This document shows positions 54,917 through 64,000 of a stretch of DNA of 64,000 bases, one piece after another. Each line of letters starts with the position of its first letter. Within the stretch, counting starts at the first letter, position 1. The notes below the pieces were generated by a model. That model saw only the letters and a list, made by a program, of their open reading frames with translations, ran no database searches and was not told where the DNA came from. The position numbers were made by a program, and so were the translations under genes. Source of the stretch: Warburgia ugandensis (taxonomy: Eukaryota; Streptophyta; Magnoliopsida; Canellales; Canellaceae); the NCBI GenBank assembly GCA_035236585.1, contig CP141139.1, forward strand, positions 17,500,990 to 17,564,989, given 5' to 3'.

Positions 54917-57690
54917 GTTGATAAAATATCATTCGCAGGGATCAAACACGGCCAGTTGAACCGGATGTCTGGACCACAAAGGTGGCATTCGCATCTTCAC
55001 CATCTCATCCCACAAAACTTCAAAGAGAAAAGCTCCCAGCTTCCCCCACGCATTCGAGGACAGCAAAAGATCGCCATCCAAGGAAAGGAAAAAGGCTTCC
55101 CAACACCAGATGAATGCGCTCTCGTTGATGCTCTCAAAGCATCAAAATCAATTAAATCTTTAAGTAAAGCGCAACGGATTCACGCCCTTGTTGTTAAACT
55201 GGGTTTCCACCAATTCACCGTCTTGGTGACTGCCTTGATAGATCTGAACCTCAAATGTTCCAACTTGGTAGACGCTAAAAAACTGTTTGACGAACTCTCC
55301 AATAGAGACGTGGTTTCATGGACTTCGATAATTGTTGGTTTTGCAAAGCATGAACGCTACAAAGATTCCCTAGATGCGTTCAAGCAAATGATTGCAGCTG
55401 GAACTGCTCCAAACGAGTACTCCTTTTGTGGGGCCCTCAGCGCATGCTCTGGGCTAGAGGCACTGATACAAGGTAGACAAATTCATGCTCGAGTTCTGAT
55501 TTTGGGTGTATTGGATCTTGACCAGATTTTGCAGAATAGTTTGCTTCACATGTATTTCAGCAGTCAAAGCATTAACTGTGCGAGGAAAGTATTCGATTCA
55601 ATGGCGAGCAAAGATATAATTGCGTGGAATGAGTTGATTTCGGGCTATCTGCAGTTTGGGGAAGGAGAAGAAGCTATGAAACTGTTTGTTTCCATGGTTT
55701 CACATGGGATAAAACCAGATGATTTCACGCTTGCGATATGTATTAATGCCTGTGCAAGTTTGACTTCAATGCAACAGGGAACTCAAATTCATGCAATCGT
55801 TGTTAAAAGTGGATTTCAGTTGGATCTGGTAGTTGGGAATGCGCTTCTTGACATGTATGCCAAGTGTGGTTCTGTTGATTCAGCTGTGTTAGTTTTTGAA
55901 CTCATGCTTGTAAAAGATACTGTTCTTTGGACCGCCATGATCTCTACATTTGGAAAACATGGACATGTCAAAGAGGCGTTGCGGATGTTTGAACGGATGA
56001 AAGAGTTGAATATGAGGCCTGATGAGGTTACATTTCTGGCCGTAATTTCAGCTTGCGGTCATGCGGGGTTGATTGCCAAGGGATGGCACTATTTCAGATC
56101 AATGACTGAAGAATATTCTATTTCTCCTATACCAGAGCACTACGCCTGTATGGTTGATCTTCTATGCCGAAGTGGGTGCTTGGATCAAGCTCTTCAGTTC
56201 ATCAATAGGATGCATTTGAAGCCAACTGTTCGAGTTTGGACCACACTTCTTAATTCGTGCAGGCTCTATGGCAATATCGACCTAGCCCAATTTGCTGCTA
56301 CCCAGCTTCTTGAAGTGGATCCAGAAAACCACAGTGGTTGCGTGGTTTTGTCAAATATGCATGCTGCAGCAAACTACTGGAGTGGAACAGAGAAAATTAG
56401 GGAAAGTATGAAGAGAACAAGCACAAAAAAAGAGCCGGGGTGCAGTTGGATTGAGGTGAAGAAAGGAGTTCATGTCTTCCTGACAGCAAACAGATCACAT
56501 CCGGAAATGGATGAAATTTTATGGAATCTTAACAGACTCTCTGAGTGCTTGAAGTTTGAAGAGTGCTACTAAACAGTTATTTGTTGATTACAGAGCCCAA
56601 TGGCTTCTCATTTCATATTTTGGACAAAAAAAAAAAAAAAAACTTTGAGAAGGAAAATCGAGAGAAAGGGTTCCCTAAGGATGAAGTGTTAATAAAGAGT
56701 TATTTGTTGATTACAGAGGCCCAATGACTTCTTATCTTATATTGCCGTATTGATTGGGCAATAAGTGTTGTAAGAGGAGAAAATACTGAGAAGAAGACAT
56801 CTAGAGGTAGAATAATTGAAATCTGGCAGAGAGTTCTACAAATGGTATGCATCAAAGTGGAAACCCATTGGGACAAAACAACTGTTACCAGGCTCGCTTT
56901 TTGGGGAAGGAATTCTTATGTTGTAGTCGAAGCACACCAAGAGTTATTTTCAGCCACAGAACGGTGGACGAAAACCATGTGACACCACCAACTTTCACTA
57001 GTGTTAAACATAGGTGGGACAATAATGCGACAGGAACAATGGAAGGAAAAACAGTTGAGTGTTCAGTCCAACTTACATAGAACACTCAAAATGAATCAGC
57101 AAGTAGGCACAAGGTCAGTGGTATTTGTCTTTTGGAATGGGTCTTCAGGTGCATGTTCGGCTAAAGAAAGGGCCTGCCTTCGAGGGGACTGCTGAATTCT
57201 CTAAAAAAAAACTTTTCCGTAGTGTTAAATGCCATCCCTTTTCACTTTTATTCCTAGGGAAAGCAAATTATATGAGTGATATGACAGGGAAAGTAGAGGG
57301 CAAGCGATGCCCCTTTTGCAATAACTTGGTGTCTTAATAAATGATTGTGGTCAATAAAATAAAAAAGAAAAGAGCATATTCTTGCCCTGTCAGACTTAGC
57401 ACAATCAATTGAATCTGTTACTAGAATACATCTGCTGTACGAGACATACAATGCTCTGCTTAGGAGTTCCAAACAGCACTTGCCTGACAAGGCGAATTGA
57501 GAACAAAAAGTGACTATTGCCCATACTCCACCATTTTGTTACCACCTAAGCGTTGATTTGCAAGTAGCCAGCATTCTGAAATATGGAGATCAGTTGATGA
57601 TCTTAAAGCTAGGAGAAAATGATTAGTAATAGCAACAGCTGCAAAATATTTCAAATGTTGACTTCCTGTGCAAAAAATGTCTTAGCTGGA
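54917..57690. repeat. Segmental duplication, copy 1
   Basis: Similarity to 60546-64000 begins at 'gttgataaaatatcattcgc' (54917 versus 60546). It covers the PPR gene and continues through the downstream DNA to 'gcaaaatatttcaaatgtt' (about 57640 versus 63954). Long stretches such as 'agagagttctacaaatRgta' are nearly unchanged. Confidence 0.88.
54956..56572 (+). CDS. Pentatricopeptide repeat protein, PLS class with E/E+ end
   Basis: A single uninterrupted exon of 538 residues. From about residue 75 the repeats follow the P-L-S pattern: DVVSWTSIIVGFAKHERYKD (119), APNEYSFCGALSACSGLEAL (151), DIIAWNELISGYLQFGEGEE (220), IKPDDFTLAICINACASLTS (252), DTVLWTAMISTFGKHGHVKE (321), MRPDEVTFLAVISACGHAGL (353). 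The E/E+ motifs end it: KKEPGCSWIEVKKGVHVFLT (491) and SHPEMDEILWNLNRLSE. There is no DYW deaminase domain. PLS-class proteins of this kind act in organelles, mostly in C-to-U RNA editing. I do not recognise the orthologue. The start may instead be Met4; the N terminus is compatible with organelle targeting. A decayed paralogue lies at 60560-62966. Confidence 0.92.
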   Translation: MNRMSGPQRWHSHLHHLIPQNFKEKSSQLPPRIRGQQKIAIQGKEKGFPTPDECALVDALKASKSIKSLSKAQRIHALVVKLGFHQFTVLVTALIDLNLKCSNLVDAKKLFDELSNRDVVSWTSIIVGFAKHERYKDSLDAFKQMIAAGTAPNEYSFCGALSACSGLEALIQGRQIHARVLILGVLDLDQILQNSLLHMYFSSQSINCARKVFDSMASKDIIAWNELISGYLQFGEGEEAMKLFVSMVSHGIKPDDFTLAICINACASLTSMQQGTQIHAIVVKSGFQLDLVVGNALLDMYAKCGSVDSAVLVFELMLVKDTVLWTAMISTFGKHGHVKEALRMFERMKELNMRPDEVTFLAVISACGHAGLIAKGWHYFRSMTEEYSISPIPEHYACMVDLLCRSGCLDQALQFINRMHLKPTVRVWTTLLNSCRLYGNIDLAQFAATQLLEVDPENHSGCVVLSNMHAAANYWSGTEKIRESMKRTSTKKEPGCSWIEVKKGVHVFLTANRSHPEMDEILWNLNRLSECLKFEECY

Positions 57691-57816
57691 TGCATAACAA
57701 GAAAACAGTTAATGTACAATAGAAGATTTCCCTAAGCACAAAGGTATTGCTAAATCCCTTTGGAGAATCTATAGGATATGACCAAAATTTCATACAAGAG
57801 ACTCCCAAGCTTTTCC
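56573..57816. other. Intergenic region between the two PPR genes
   Basis: I see no gene. An A run of about 18 lies at 56625-56642. The short frames at 56847-57337 recur in the duplicate but in shifted frames, which argues against coding function. Confidence 0.5.
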
Positions 57817-59343
57817 TTATTTCAATAACTGATCACTGGTTATTAGCTCCCTAAGCACCCTAACAGGAATCTCTCCCCCTACCCTGACACAACAAAAGGC
57901 ATCCACCAACGGTTCCCAAACCAAAACATCTGGCCTCTTTCCTTGGCTAACCATCTCCTCAAGCCACAAAACAGCTTCATAAGTCCTACCAATCAAGCAA
58001 AACCCCCTAACCAACCTGTTCAAAACATCACCACGAGGCCAAAACTTCCTCTCCATCATCTTCTCCAAAACACCCCCTGCTTCAGCAAACCGACCTTCAC
58101 AACATAACCCATCAACCAAAGTCTCATAAATCTCCTTGTCAGCAACACATCCCACCTGTCTTCCCATCTTCTGTAAATACTCAACAGCCCTCATAGATTT
58201 CCCTTCCTTACACAGCCCTTCCATTAAAACCTGATAACTTCTAACACTGGGAAGACAATTCCTCTCCACCATTTCTTCTATCACTTTTTCACCTTCCCCT
58301 GCTCTCCCCACCTCGCACAAGGCCATAATCTTTGCTTCAAAAGTGGAAACCTTGGGCTTAAATCCTCTGTCACACATTTCGTCAAACAAGCGGGTGGCAT
58401 TCTCAATTTTACCCTCTAAATAAAGGTCACCGATCATCGCACTATAACTAGCCAAACTAGGAACTCCACCTCTCACCAAGGCGTCATTAATCAAGCCCTT
58501 AATCTCTTCCAAGTTTTTTCCACTTCCAAATTCAGAATCAACTTCCAAGCCCTTATAGTGACGCTTTGGAGCCTTCAAGCCTTTCTTCAAAACCTTAGTC
58601 AGAATGTTCCCAGCTTCTTCAACGTGCCCATGTTCACAAAGAGCCTCTAAAAGCGTTCTATAAACCACGACATCTGCACCACTACCCTTCTGAGAAATCC
58701 TACGGAACATAGAATACAACAAATGGGTTGCATCATGTAAGTTCCCATCTCGACACAACCCATTCATCAGAATCCGGTACGTTTCTCTGTCTGGGTAAGA
58801 ACATTGTGAATTCATTTCCACGAAAATCTGCAAGGCTAGATCAGAACGGTTTTCTCTACACAAAGCACTTATAAGAAGATTGAAGGAACGTCCATTTGTT
58901 TTCACTTCCCATCTGTTTGAATTTTCTAAGTAGATGCTACAAGCAGTTTCTAGTTTTCCTTCTGAGATAATGATCTGTAAAAAGGTGTTGAAAGATTCGG
59001 TCCAGTTTACGCAGTTGAATTGGGGAATTTGGTTGAAAAGGGCTACAGCTTCTCTGATTAGCCCAGCTTTTATGTAGGTTTTGATTGCGTTTGTGAAGAT
59101 TAAGTCTTTGCACTCGCAGGAATCCTTTTTTATTTGGTCGATGACTTCTTTCATTTCTGTGAGGTAGTTGGTGGTTGCAAGGATCTCGATCATGATGGCG
59201 TAGATGGGTCCGTTGTGCTTGTAATTGGGGTATTTGGTTTTGGCATAGTTGAAGATTTGGAGGGCCGTCAGTGGGTTTTTCTGGTTTTTGATGAGCTGAG
59301 TGAGGTAAGAAGGGGTGAGGATTCTTGGCCATCTGATGCTCAT
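57817..59343 (-). CDS. EMB3101: Pentatricopeptide repeat protein, P class, EMB3101-like (At1g05600)
   Basis: An intronless open frame. I chose the ATG at 59343 (MSIRWPRILTPSYLTQLIK), giving 508 residues, because the Arabidopsis At1g05600 protein starts with nearly the same wording. An in-frame ATG 13 codons upstream (59382) would give 521. Shared stretches include KKDSCECKD, FNCVNW, YPDRETYRILMNGLCRDGNL, ATHLLYSMFRRISQKGSG, LKAPKR, and YEAVLWLEEMVSQ. It has about ten to eleven 35-residue P-type repeats and no E or DYW end. P-class proteins bind organelle transcripts and affect processing, splicing or stability. The Arabidopsis gene is listed as embryo-essential, so the copy here is likely functional. 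Confidence 0.9.
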   Translation of the reverse strand: MSIRWPRILTPSYLTQLIKNQKNPLTALQIFNYAKTKYPNYKHNGPIYAIMIEILATTNYLTEMKEVIDQIKKDSCECKDLIFTNAIKTYIKAGLIREAVALFNQIPQFNCVNWTESFNTFLQIIISEGKLETACSIYLENSNRWEVKTNGRSFNLLISALCRENRSDLALQIFVEMNSQCSYPDRETYRILMNGLCRDGNLHDATHLLYSMFRRISQKGSGADVVVYRTLLEALCEHGHVEEAGNILTKVLKKGLKAPKRHYKGLEVDSEFGSGKNLEEIKGLINDALVRGGVPSLASYSAMIGDLYLEGKIENATRLFDEMCDRGFKPKVSTFEAKIMALCEVGRAGEGEKVIEEMVERNCLPSVRSYQVLMEGLCKEGKSMRAVEYLQKMGRQVGCVADKEIYETLVDGLCCEGRFAEAGGVLEKMMERKFWPRGDVLNRLVRGFCLIGRTYEAVLWLEEMVSQGKRPDVLVWEPLVDAFCCVRVGGEIPVRVLRELITSDQLLK

Positions 59344-59382
59344 GGAAGCTTCTGCAGATCGAGAAACAAAACCTTTCTTCAC

Positions 59383-60055
59383 TTTTTAGCTTTTTATCGC
59401 GTCACCGACTTGTCGAGAGAGAGAGAGAGGAAGAAACCAGCATCACCTCAATGGAAGAAGAGGAAAGAAAGGAAGAAACCAGCCCAACTGAGAAGAAACG
59501 ACGACTAGCTGCGGAAACTTTTGGTTTTAAAATCTTGGGGGTTTCAGAAACTTTTGGATTAGGGGGTCTTTTTGTTCGTGGGAATTGAATTGAAAGAAGG
59601 ATTTGCCATGAATGAAACTTACTATTTTATCCAGTGCGTTTTAGTTCTCATGTTTCAGAAATACAGAACTTTCTTTCATCCAAAGCCATCTGTGATGTAC
59701 AACTGGATGAATCATCAAATTAATTCTAGCTTCTTACTTTGATTCCGTAAAAAATTATTTTTGATACAGGCTCTAATATTTCCTCTTTGTACACACATTT
59801 TACCTTCTCATTAAGTTAGTAGTTCTTAAATCTGATCAAACAATGTATTGGCATTTCCATTTAGGCTTCAATTGTTAAGAGACATTAGATCAAATTATTT
59901 TTAAAATTAATTTAAATTGTAGGGCATAATCGTTAAAGAGTCGACAAATGTAAAATTATTTTTTACGTTCTATCTTTCAGCATTTTGTAGAGACAAATGA
60001 GTCCTTTCTCATAGCTTCATTGATAAGGTCTCACTTGGAACGTTGCAGGTTTCCA
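59383..60055. other. Region upstream of the P-class PPR gene
   Basis: This holds the presumed promoter and 5' leader of the minus-strand gene, with a short GA run at 59418-59430. The plus-strand frame 59134-59508 is mostly the antisense of the gene. Confidence 0.45.
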
Positions 60056-60120
60056 TGAGTTGGGAGAGGCAGCAAAGGTTTGAGGATTCTTGGCCATCTA
60101 ATAGCCATGAAAGGCTTGTA
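60056..60120 (-). pseudogene. Fragment of the EMB3101-like gene's 5' end
   Basis: The minus strand reads MAIRWPRILKP, against MSIRWPRILTP in the intact gene. The plus-strand text 'gaggattcttggccatct' is identical to 59320-59337. Similarity spans about 65 bp on both sides of the start codon and then fades. It is a relic of a further duplication of the neighbouring gene. Confidence 0.65.
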
Positions 60121-61247
60121 GAGACATTCTCTCAATGATGCAAAGCCAGTTTATCTGGTACGGCTTGCCATGGATGATTCAGATAAAAAATCTCCACCAT
60201 TAAACGGTCCTAACCATTGATTTGCGTAGGTGCAGTTTATGAATGCGAAAGAGTTATTTTGTCTGTTGCCTAAAGGTCCATCTGAAGCCACAAATCAGAG
60301 GCTTAGAAAAGCCCAATGGGTTTCATATTTTGTGTGCGACTAATCTGTAGCGTGGCCTATAACATTGTTTCCATCATTTGAAAAGGGTGGGTTCGGACAA
60401 ACTCTCCCTTCAGTTGCATCATATCCATTGTAGCATTCCTCCTCTTGACCCAAAAATCAAACACATATTGGGCACCATGGGAAGCTGCAACAAAAATTGA
60501 GCGCACTTGAAGCGAACAAGAATCGATCTTCTTATCTCATACTCGGTTGATAAAATATCATTCGCAGGAATCAAAGATGGCTAGGGAGCTGAGTGTCTGG
60601 GCCACAAAAGTGGTATTCGTATCTTCAACACCAAATCCTACAAAACCTCAAACAGAAAAGCTCCCAGCTTCCCTCACGCATCCAAGCCAATAACACTGGA
60701 TGAATGCTCCGACTCATGCTCTCAAAGCATTAATTTCAATCAAATATTTAACTAAAGGGAAACGGATTCATGCCCTTGTTATTGAACTGGGTTTCTACCA
60801 ACTCACCTTCTTGATGACTGCCTTGATAGATCTAAATCTCAAATGCTCCAACTTGGTGGACGCTTGAAAACTGTTTGACGAGCTCTCCAAGACATGTGTT
60901 TCCTGGACTTCGATAATCGTGGGTTTTGCAAAGGATCAATGCTAGAAAGATTCCTTGGATTTGTTCAAGCAAATGATCGTGGGTAGAACAGCTCCAAACG
61001 AGTACTCCTTTCGTGGGGCCCACAGCGCATGTTCTGGGCTTGGGGGACTGAAACGAGGTGGGCAAAGTCAAGCTCGAGTTCTAACTTTGGGTGTATTGTG
61101 TGTTGATCAGATTTTGCAAGATAGTTTGCTTCACGTGTATTTTTGGTGGAAATTTTAGGGTTATTTTGAAGATAATTAGAATTTTTTTTACTTGGATAAG
61201 GTAATACGTAGATCAAGATACCATTTTATTTATTTATAATTTTCCCA

Positions 61248-61423
61248 TAGCCTTGTCACAATAGGTAAAAGTTGTTGTCATGTGACCTTGAGGTTAAGGG
61301 TTCAAGACATGAAAATAGTCTCTTGCAAAATGTAAGATAAGGCTGTGTACTTTACGCCTTTGTGGTCTGCTCCTTTTCTAAACCCCGCATAGGAGGGAGC
61401 TTCGTGCACTGGGGCTGCCCCTT
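61248..61423 (+). mobile_element. Au-type SINE inside the decayed PPR paralogue
   Basis: A duplication of about 18 bp, ttatttatRattttcYca, flanks it (61230-61247 and 61424-61441, with a small length difference). It contains 'gaccttgaggttaagggttc', 'gtctcttgcaaaatgtaaga', 'accccgcatagga' and the end 'ggggctgcccc'. It entered the foreign segment that splits the pseudogene. Confidence 0.85.
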
Positions 61424-61441
61424 TTATTTATGATTTTCTCA

Positions 61442-62261
61442 CTTTTTTCCCTCTCCACCTCACCCTAAAAAAGCACTCCAAATTTTACTTTCTAACCAAG
61501 AGTTCTTACCTTTTAAAACTCTCACACCTTTCCCACTCGTTATCGTTTTCCATCTTAACTCTTCTTTTTCATCCATCTCATCATCCCCACCATTCAATTC
61601 TAATCGAAGGGCAGCCCACCTTTCCATAGCATTTCCACCCCATAGATTTTCCACGTGGGCACATGGGATGACTATAGTCATTAAATATAGACTGTTTTAT
61701 CATTTTGAATTAGCCTGTATGATTCTATTTGTGACAGCATGTGATCCTGTGACATGATTTTTTAACTGCCTTTAGGTTAGAAATTTTTTTATTTTACCGT
61801 GTACGTGGAGCTTGATAGTGACTCTCAGTTCGTAGTCGAATGTGTTTCAAAAATTACTTTTATATTATCACTTTGATCTTGTTTTACTAAATAATGAAAA
61901 TTTTCACTGCTTTCTAACTTAAAAGTAGATAATTCTTTCTAAAAACCGAGATGTTATGTATAATCACCATTTAATGATATCGACATGTCAAGGAATTGTA
62001 TAAAAATCATATAGCTTCACTACTGGTTATAAAATGTGACTAATCATAGACAAATCATGCGTTATGTAAAAAATGATAATCAATGCAATCTTGCATATGT
62101 ACATTACTCATAGATAAAATAAATATCTCAATAAGGATTATAGTATAATAATATAGATATGATATTCATTCATAAATATAGAGCTAATGAGATGAAATTC
62201 TGTAATTTCTAAACAGAAACATGCCTATTATTAAATGACATTATCTATATCAAACAAAGAA
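61442..62261. other. Foreign segment within the PPR pseudogene
   Basis: AT-rich sequence with no counterpart in the intact PPR gene. I see no transposon ends or coding domain. The 73-codon minus-strand frame at 61460-61681 matches nothing I know. Confidence 0.45.
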
Positions 62262-62966
62262 CCACTTGTTTGTAGCTCCCAAGTGTGATTCCATTGATTC
62301 ACTTGAGTTAGTTTTTGAACTCATGCCCGTAAAAGATACTATTCTTTGGACTCCCGTGATCTCTACATTCGGAAAACATGGGCATGTCAAAGAGGCATTC
62401 CCAAATGTGTCAAGCCTGATGAGGTTACTTTTCTGGTTATACCTTCAACTTGCAGTCATAAGGGTTGGTTGCAGAGGGATGTCATTGTTTCAGATCAATG
62501 ACAGAGGAAAATTCTGATTCTCCTATACCAGAGCACAATGTCTGTATGGTTGATCTTCTATGCCGAAGTGGGTTCTTGGATCAATATCTTCAATTCATCA
62601 ATAGGATGCATTTAAAAGCGACTGTTCGAGTTTGGACGGCACTTCTTAATTCATGTAGGCTCTATGGCAATATCGAGCTAGCCAATTTGCTACTACTCAA
62701 GCTTCTCGAACAGGATCTAGAAAACCACAGCATTTACGTGGTTTTGTCAAACATGCATGCTGCAGAAAATTTGGAGAGGAGCAGAGACAATGAAGAAAAG
62801 TATGAAGAGAAAAATCAGAAAAAAAGGACCGGGCTGCAGTTGGGTTGAGGTTAAGAATGGAATTCATGTCTTCCTGACAGCAGACAGGTCACATGCACAA
62901 GTGGATCAAAATTTATGGAATCTTGACAGATTGACTTCGTGCTTGAAGGATGAAGAGTGTTACTAA

Positions 62967-64000
62967 AGAGTTATTTGTTCATTACGGAACCCCAAAATGT
63001 GCTGGAAGGATGAAGTGTTAACAAAGAGTTATTTGATGATTACATCAGGCCTCACATTCAACTCTCATATTGCGGTATTGAGGAGAAAACACTGAGAAGG
63101 AGACATCTAGAGAGAATAACGGAAATCTAGCAGAGAGTTCTACAAATAGTATGCATCAAAGTGGAAAACCCATTGGAGCAAAGCAGCTGTTGCCAAGCTC
63201 GTTTTTTGTAGAAGGAATTCCTATGTTGTCGTCCAACAACACCAAAAGCTATTTTCCGCCACACAATGGTGGAGGAACTTGTGGTTAACCCAAGTGACAG
63301 CACCTACTTTCACTAGTGTTGAGCCTCGTCTGCGGTACAATGAGGGGATAGGAACAATGGAAAGGAAACAGTCTAGTGTTCGGTCCAACTCACGAAGAAC
63401 ACTCGAATCAGCAAACAGGCACAAAGTAGTATTTGTCTTTTTGAATCAGTCTTCAGGTGCTTGCTCGACTACAGACATGGGGCTGCCCTCGAGAGAACTC
63501 CTGAAATTGCTAACAAAATTTTGTACCTTACTGTTAAATGGGATTCTTTTTTCACTTTATTTCTGTGGGAAAGCAAATTATATGAGAAATATAATAGGTA
63601 AATTATAGGACAAGCGTTGCCCCTCTAGCAATGACTTACTGTCTTAATAAATGATTGTGGTCAATAAAATGAAAAAGAAAAGCGCAGATTCTTGCCCAGT
63701 CAGACTTAGCAAAATCAACTTAATATTTTATTGCAATACGTCTTTTGGGCGAGACATGCAATGCTCCACTGACGAGTTCCAAACACCGTAGCACTTGCCT
63801 GACAAGGCGAATTGAGAACAAAAAGTGACTATTTAAGGCATTTGGTTTGCCACCTAAGAGCTGATTGGGGACCTGCAAGTAACCAGCATTTTGAAATATG
63901 GAGATGCTGATGATCTAAAAGCTGGGAGAGAATGATTGGTAATAACAACAAACTGCAAAATATTTCAAATGTTTGCTTCCTGTACAAAAAATGTCTAAAG
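62967..64000. other. Downstream part of the duplication at the window end
   Basis: This is the diverged counterpart of 56573-57690. The frames at 63221-63424 and 63279-63608 are not preserved in the other copy, so they are unlikely to be genes. Confidence 0.55.

Larger units (their letters stand above)
60560..62966 (+). pseudogene. Decayed PLS-class PPR paralogue
   Basis: The 5' part (60575-61150) aligns with 54945-55563 and the 3' part (62262-62966) with 55855-56572. Stops (for example TGA at about 60866, TAG at about 60944), frameshifts and the loss of the codons for residues ~203-300 disable it. The recognisable end is WVEVKNGIHVFLTADRSH and NLDRLTSCLKDEECY. The frames at 62465-62848 and 62757-62966 are two pieces of one former frame and are not genes of their own. 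Confidence 0.9.
60546..64000. repeat. Segmental duplication, copy 2 (runs to the window end)
   Basis: See copy 1 at 54917. This copy is longer because about 1.1 kb of unrelated DNA (61150-62262) replaces about 290 bp of the PPR gene. Similarity is still present at the last base of the window, so a second copy of the EMB3101-like gene may follow outside. Confidence 0.87.

Noticed and set aside
57125..57337. Short frames between the PPR genes that recur in the duplicate
   Set aside because: The duplicate (63279-63608) has indels that change the frame, so no protein is conserved.

Overview
This is nuclear DNA of a flowering plant, most likely not a grass. The evidence is introns with GT/AG borders, a UBP5-type deubiquitinase gene, a plant GH17 glucanase, two PPR genes, and a heavy load of plant transposable elements (Au-type SINEs, RTE- and L1-clade LINEs, hAT elements, MITEs). 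No species can be named from the sequence alone.

Layout. A GPI-anchored beta-1,3-glucanase gene (three exons, plus strand) lies at 1861-3339. A gene-poor stretch with an L1 LINE tail follows. From 5760 to 39811 on the minus strand runs one ubiquitin-specific protease gene of the UBP5 type. I could place 13 exons whose phases all agree, giving about 944 residues from 34 kb. Its introns hold a full-length RTE LINE with target-site duplication and three nested insertions, a second 5'-truncated RTE LINE, many SINEs, two MITEs of one family, two related hAT remnants in inverted orientation, and microsatellites.

Upstream of that gene (41184-52360) an old L1 LINE is split by a 10.26-kb element flanked by an exact 8-bp duplication. 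The element has hAT-like ends but holds two broken genes read away from each other. On the left is a BED-finger hAT transposase. On the right is a multi-exon gene of the Transposase_24/Ulp1-protease kind normally met in CACTA (En/Spm) or Mutator-like elements. Three arrays of an inverted GGACGGTT motif sit near both ends and between the two genes. This chimeric architecture is the most unusual thing in the window.

From 54917 to the end lies a local segmental duplication. An intact PLS-class PPR gene (54956-56572) and its downstream DNA recur at 60546-64000 as a decayed copy. Between them, on the minus strand, is an intact P-class PPR gene resembling Arabidopsis At1g05600 (EMB3101), with a further small fragment of its 5' end at about 60056-60120.

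The host genes do not form an operon or pathway. They are separate plant genes for wall/plasmodesmal callose turnover, deubiquitination and organelle RNA processing. All assignments come from reading the translated sequence and remembered family features; no database search was run.
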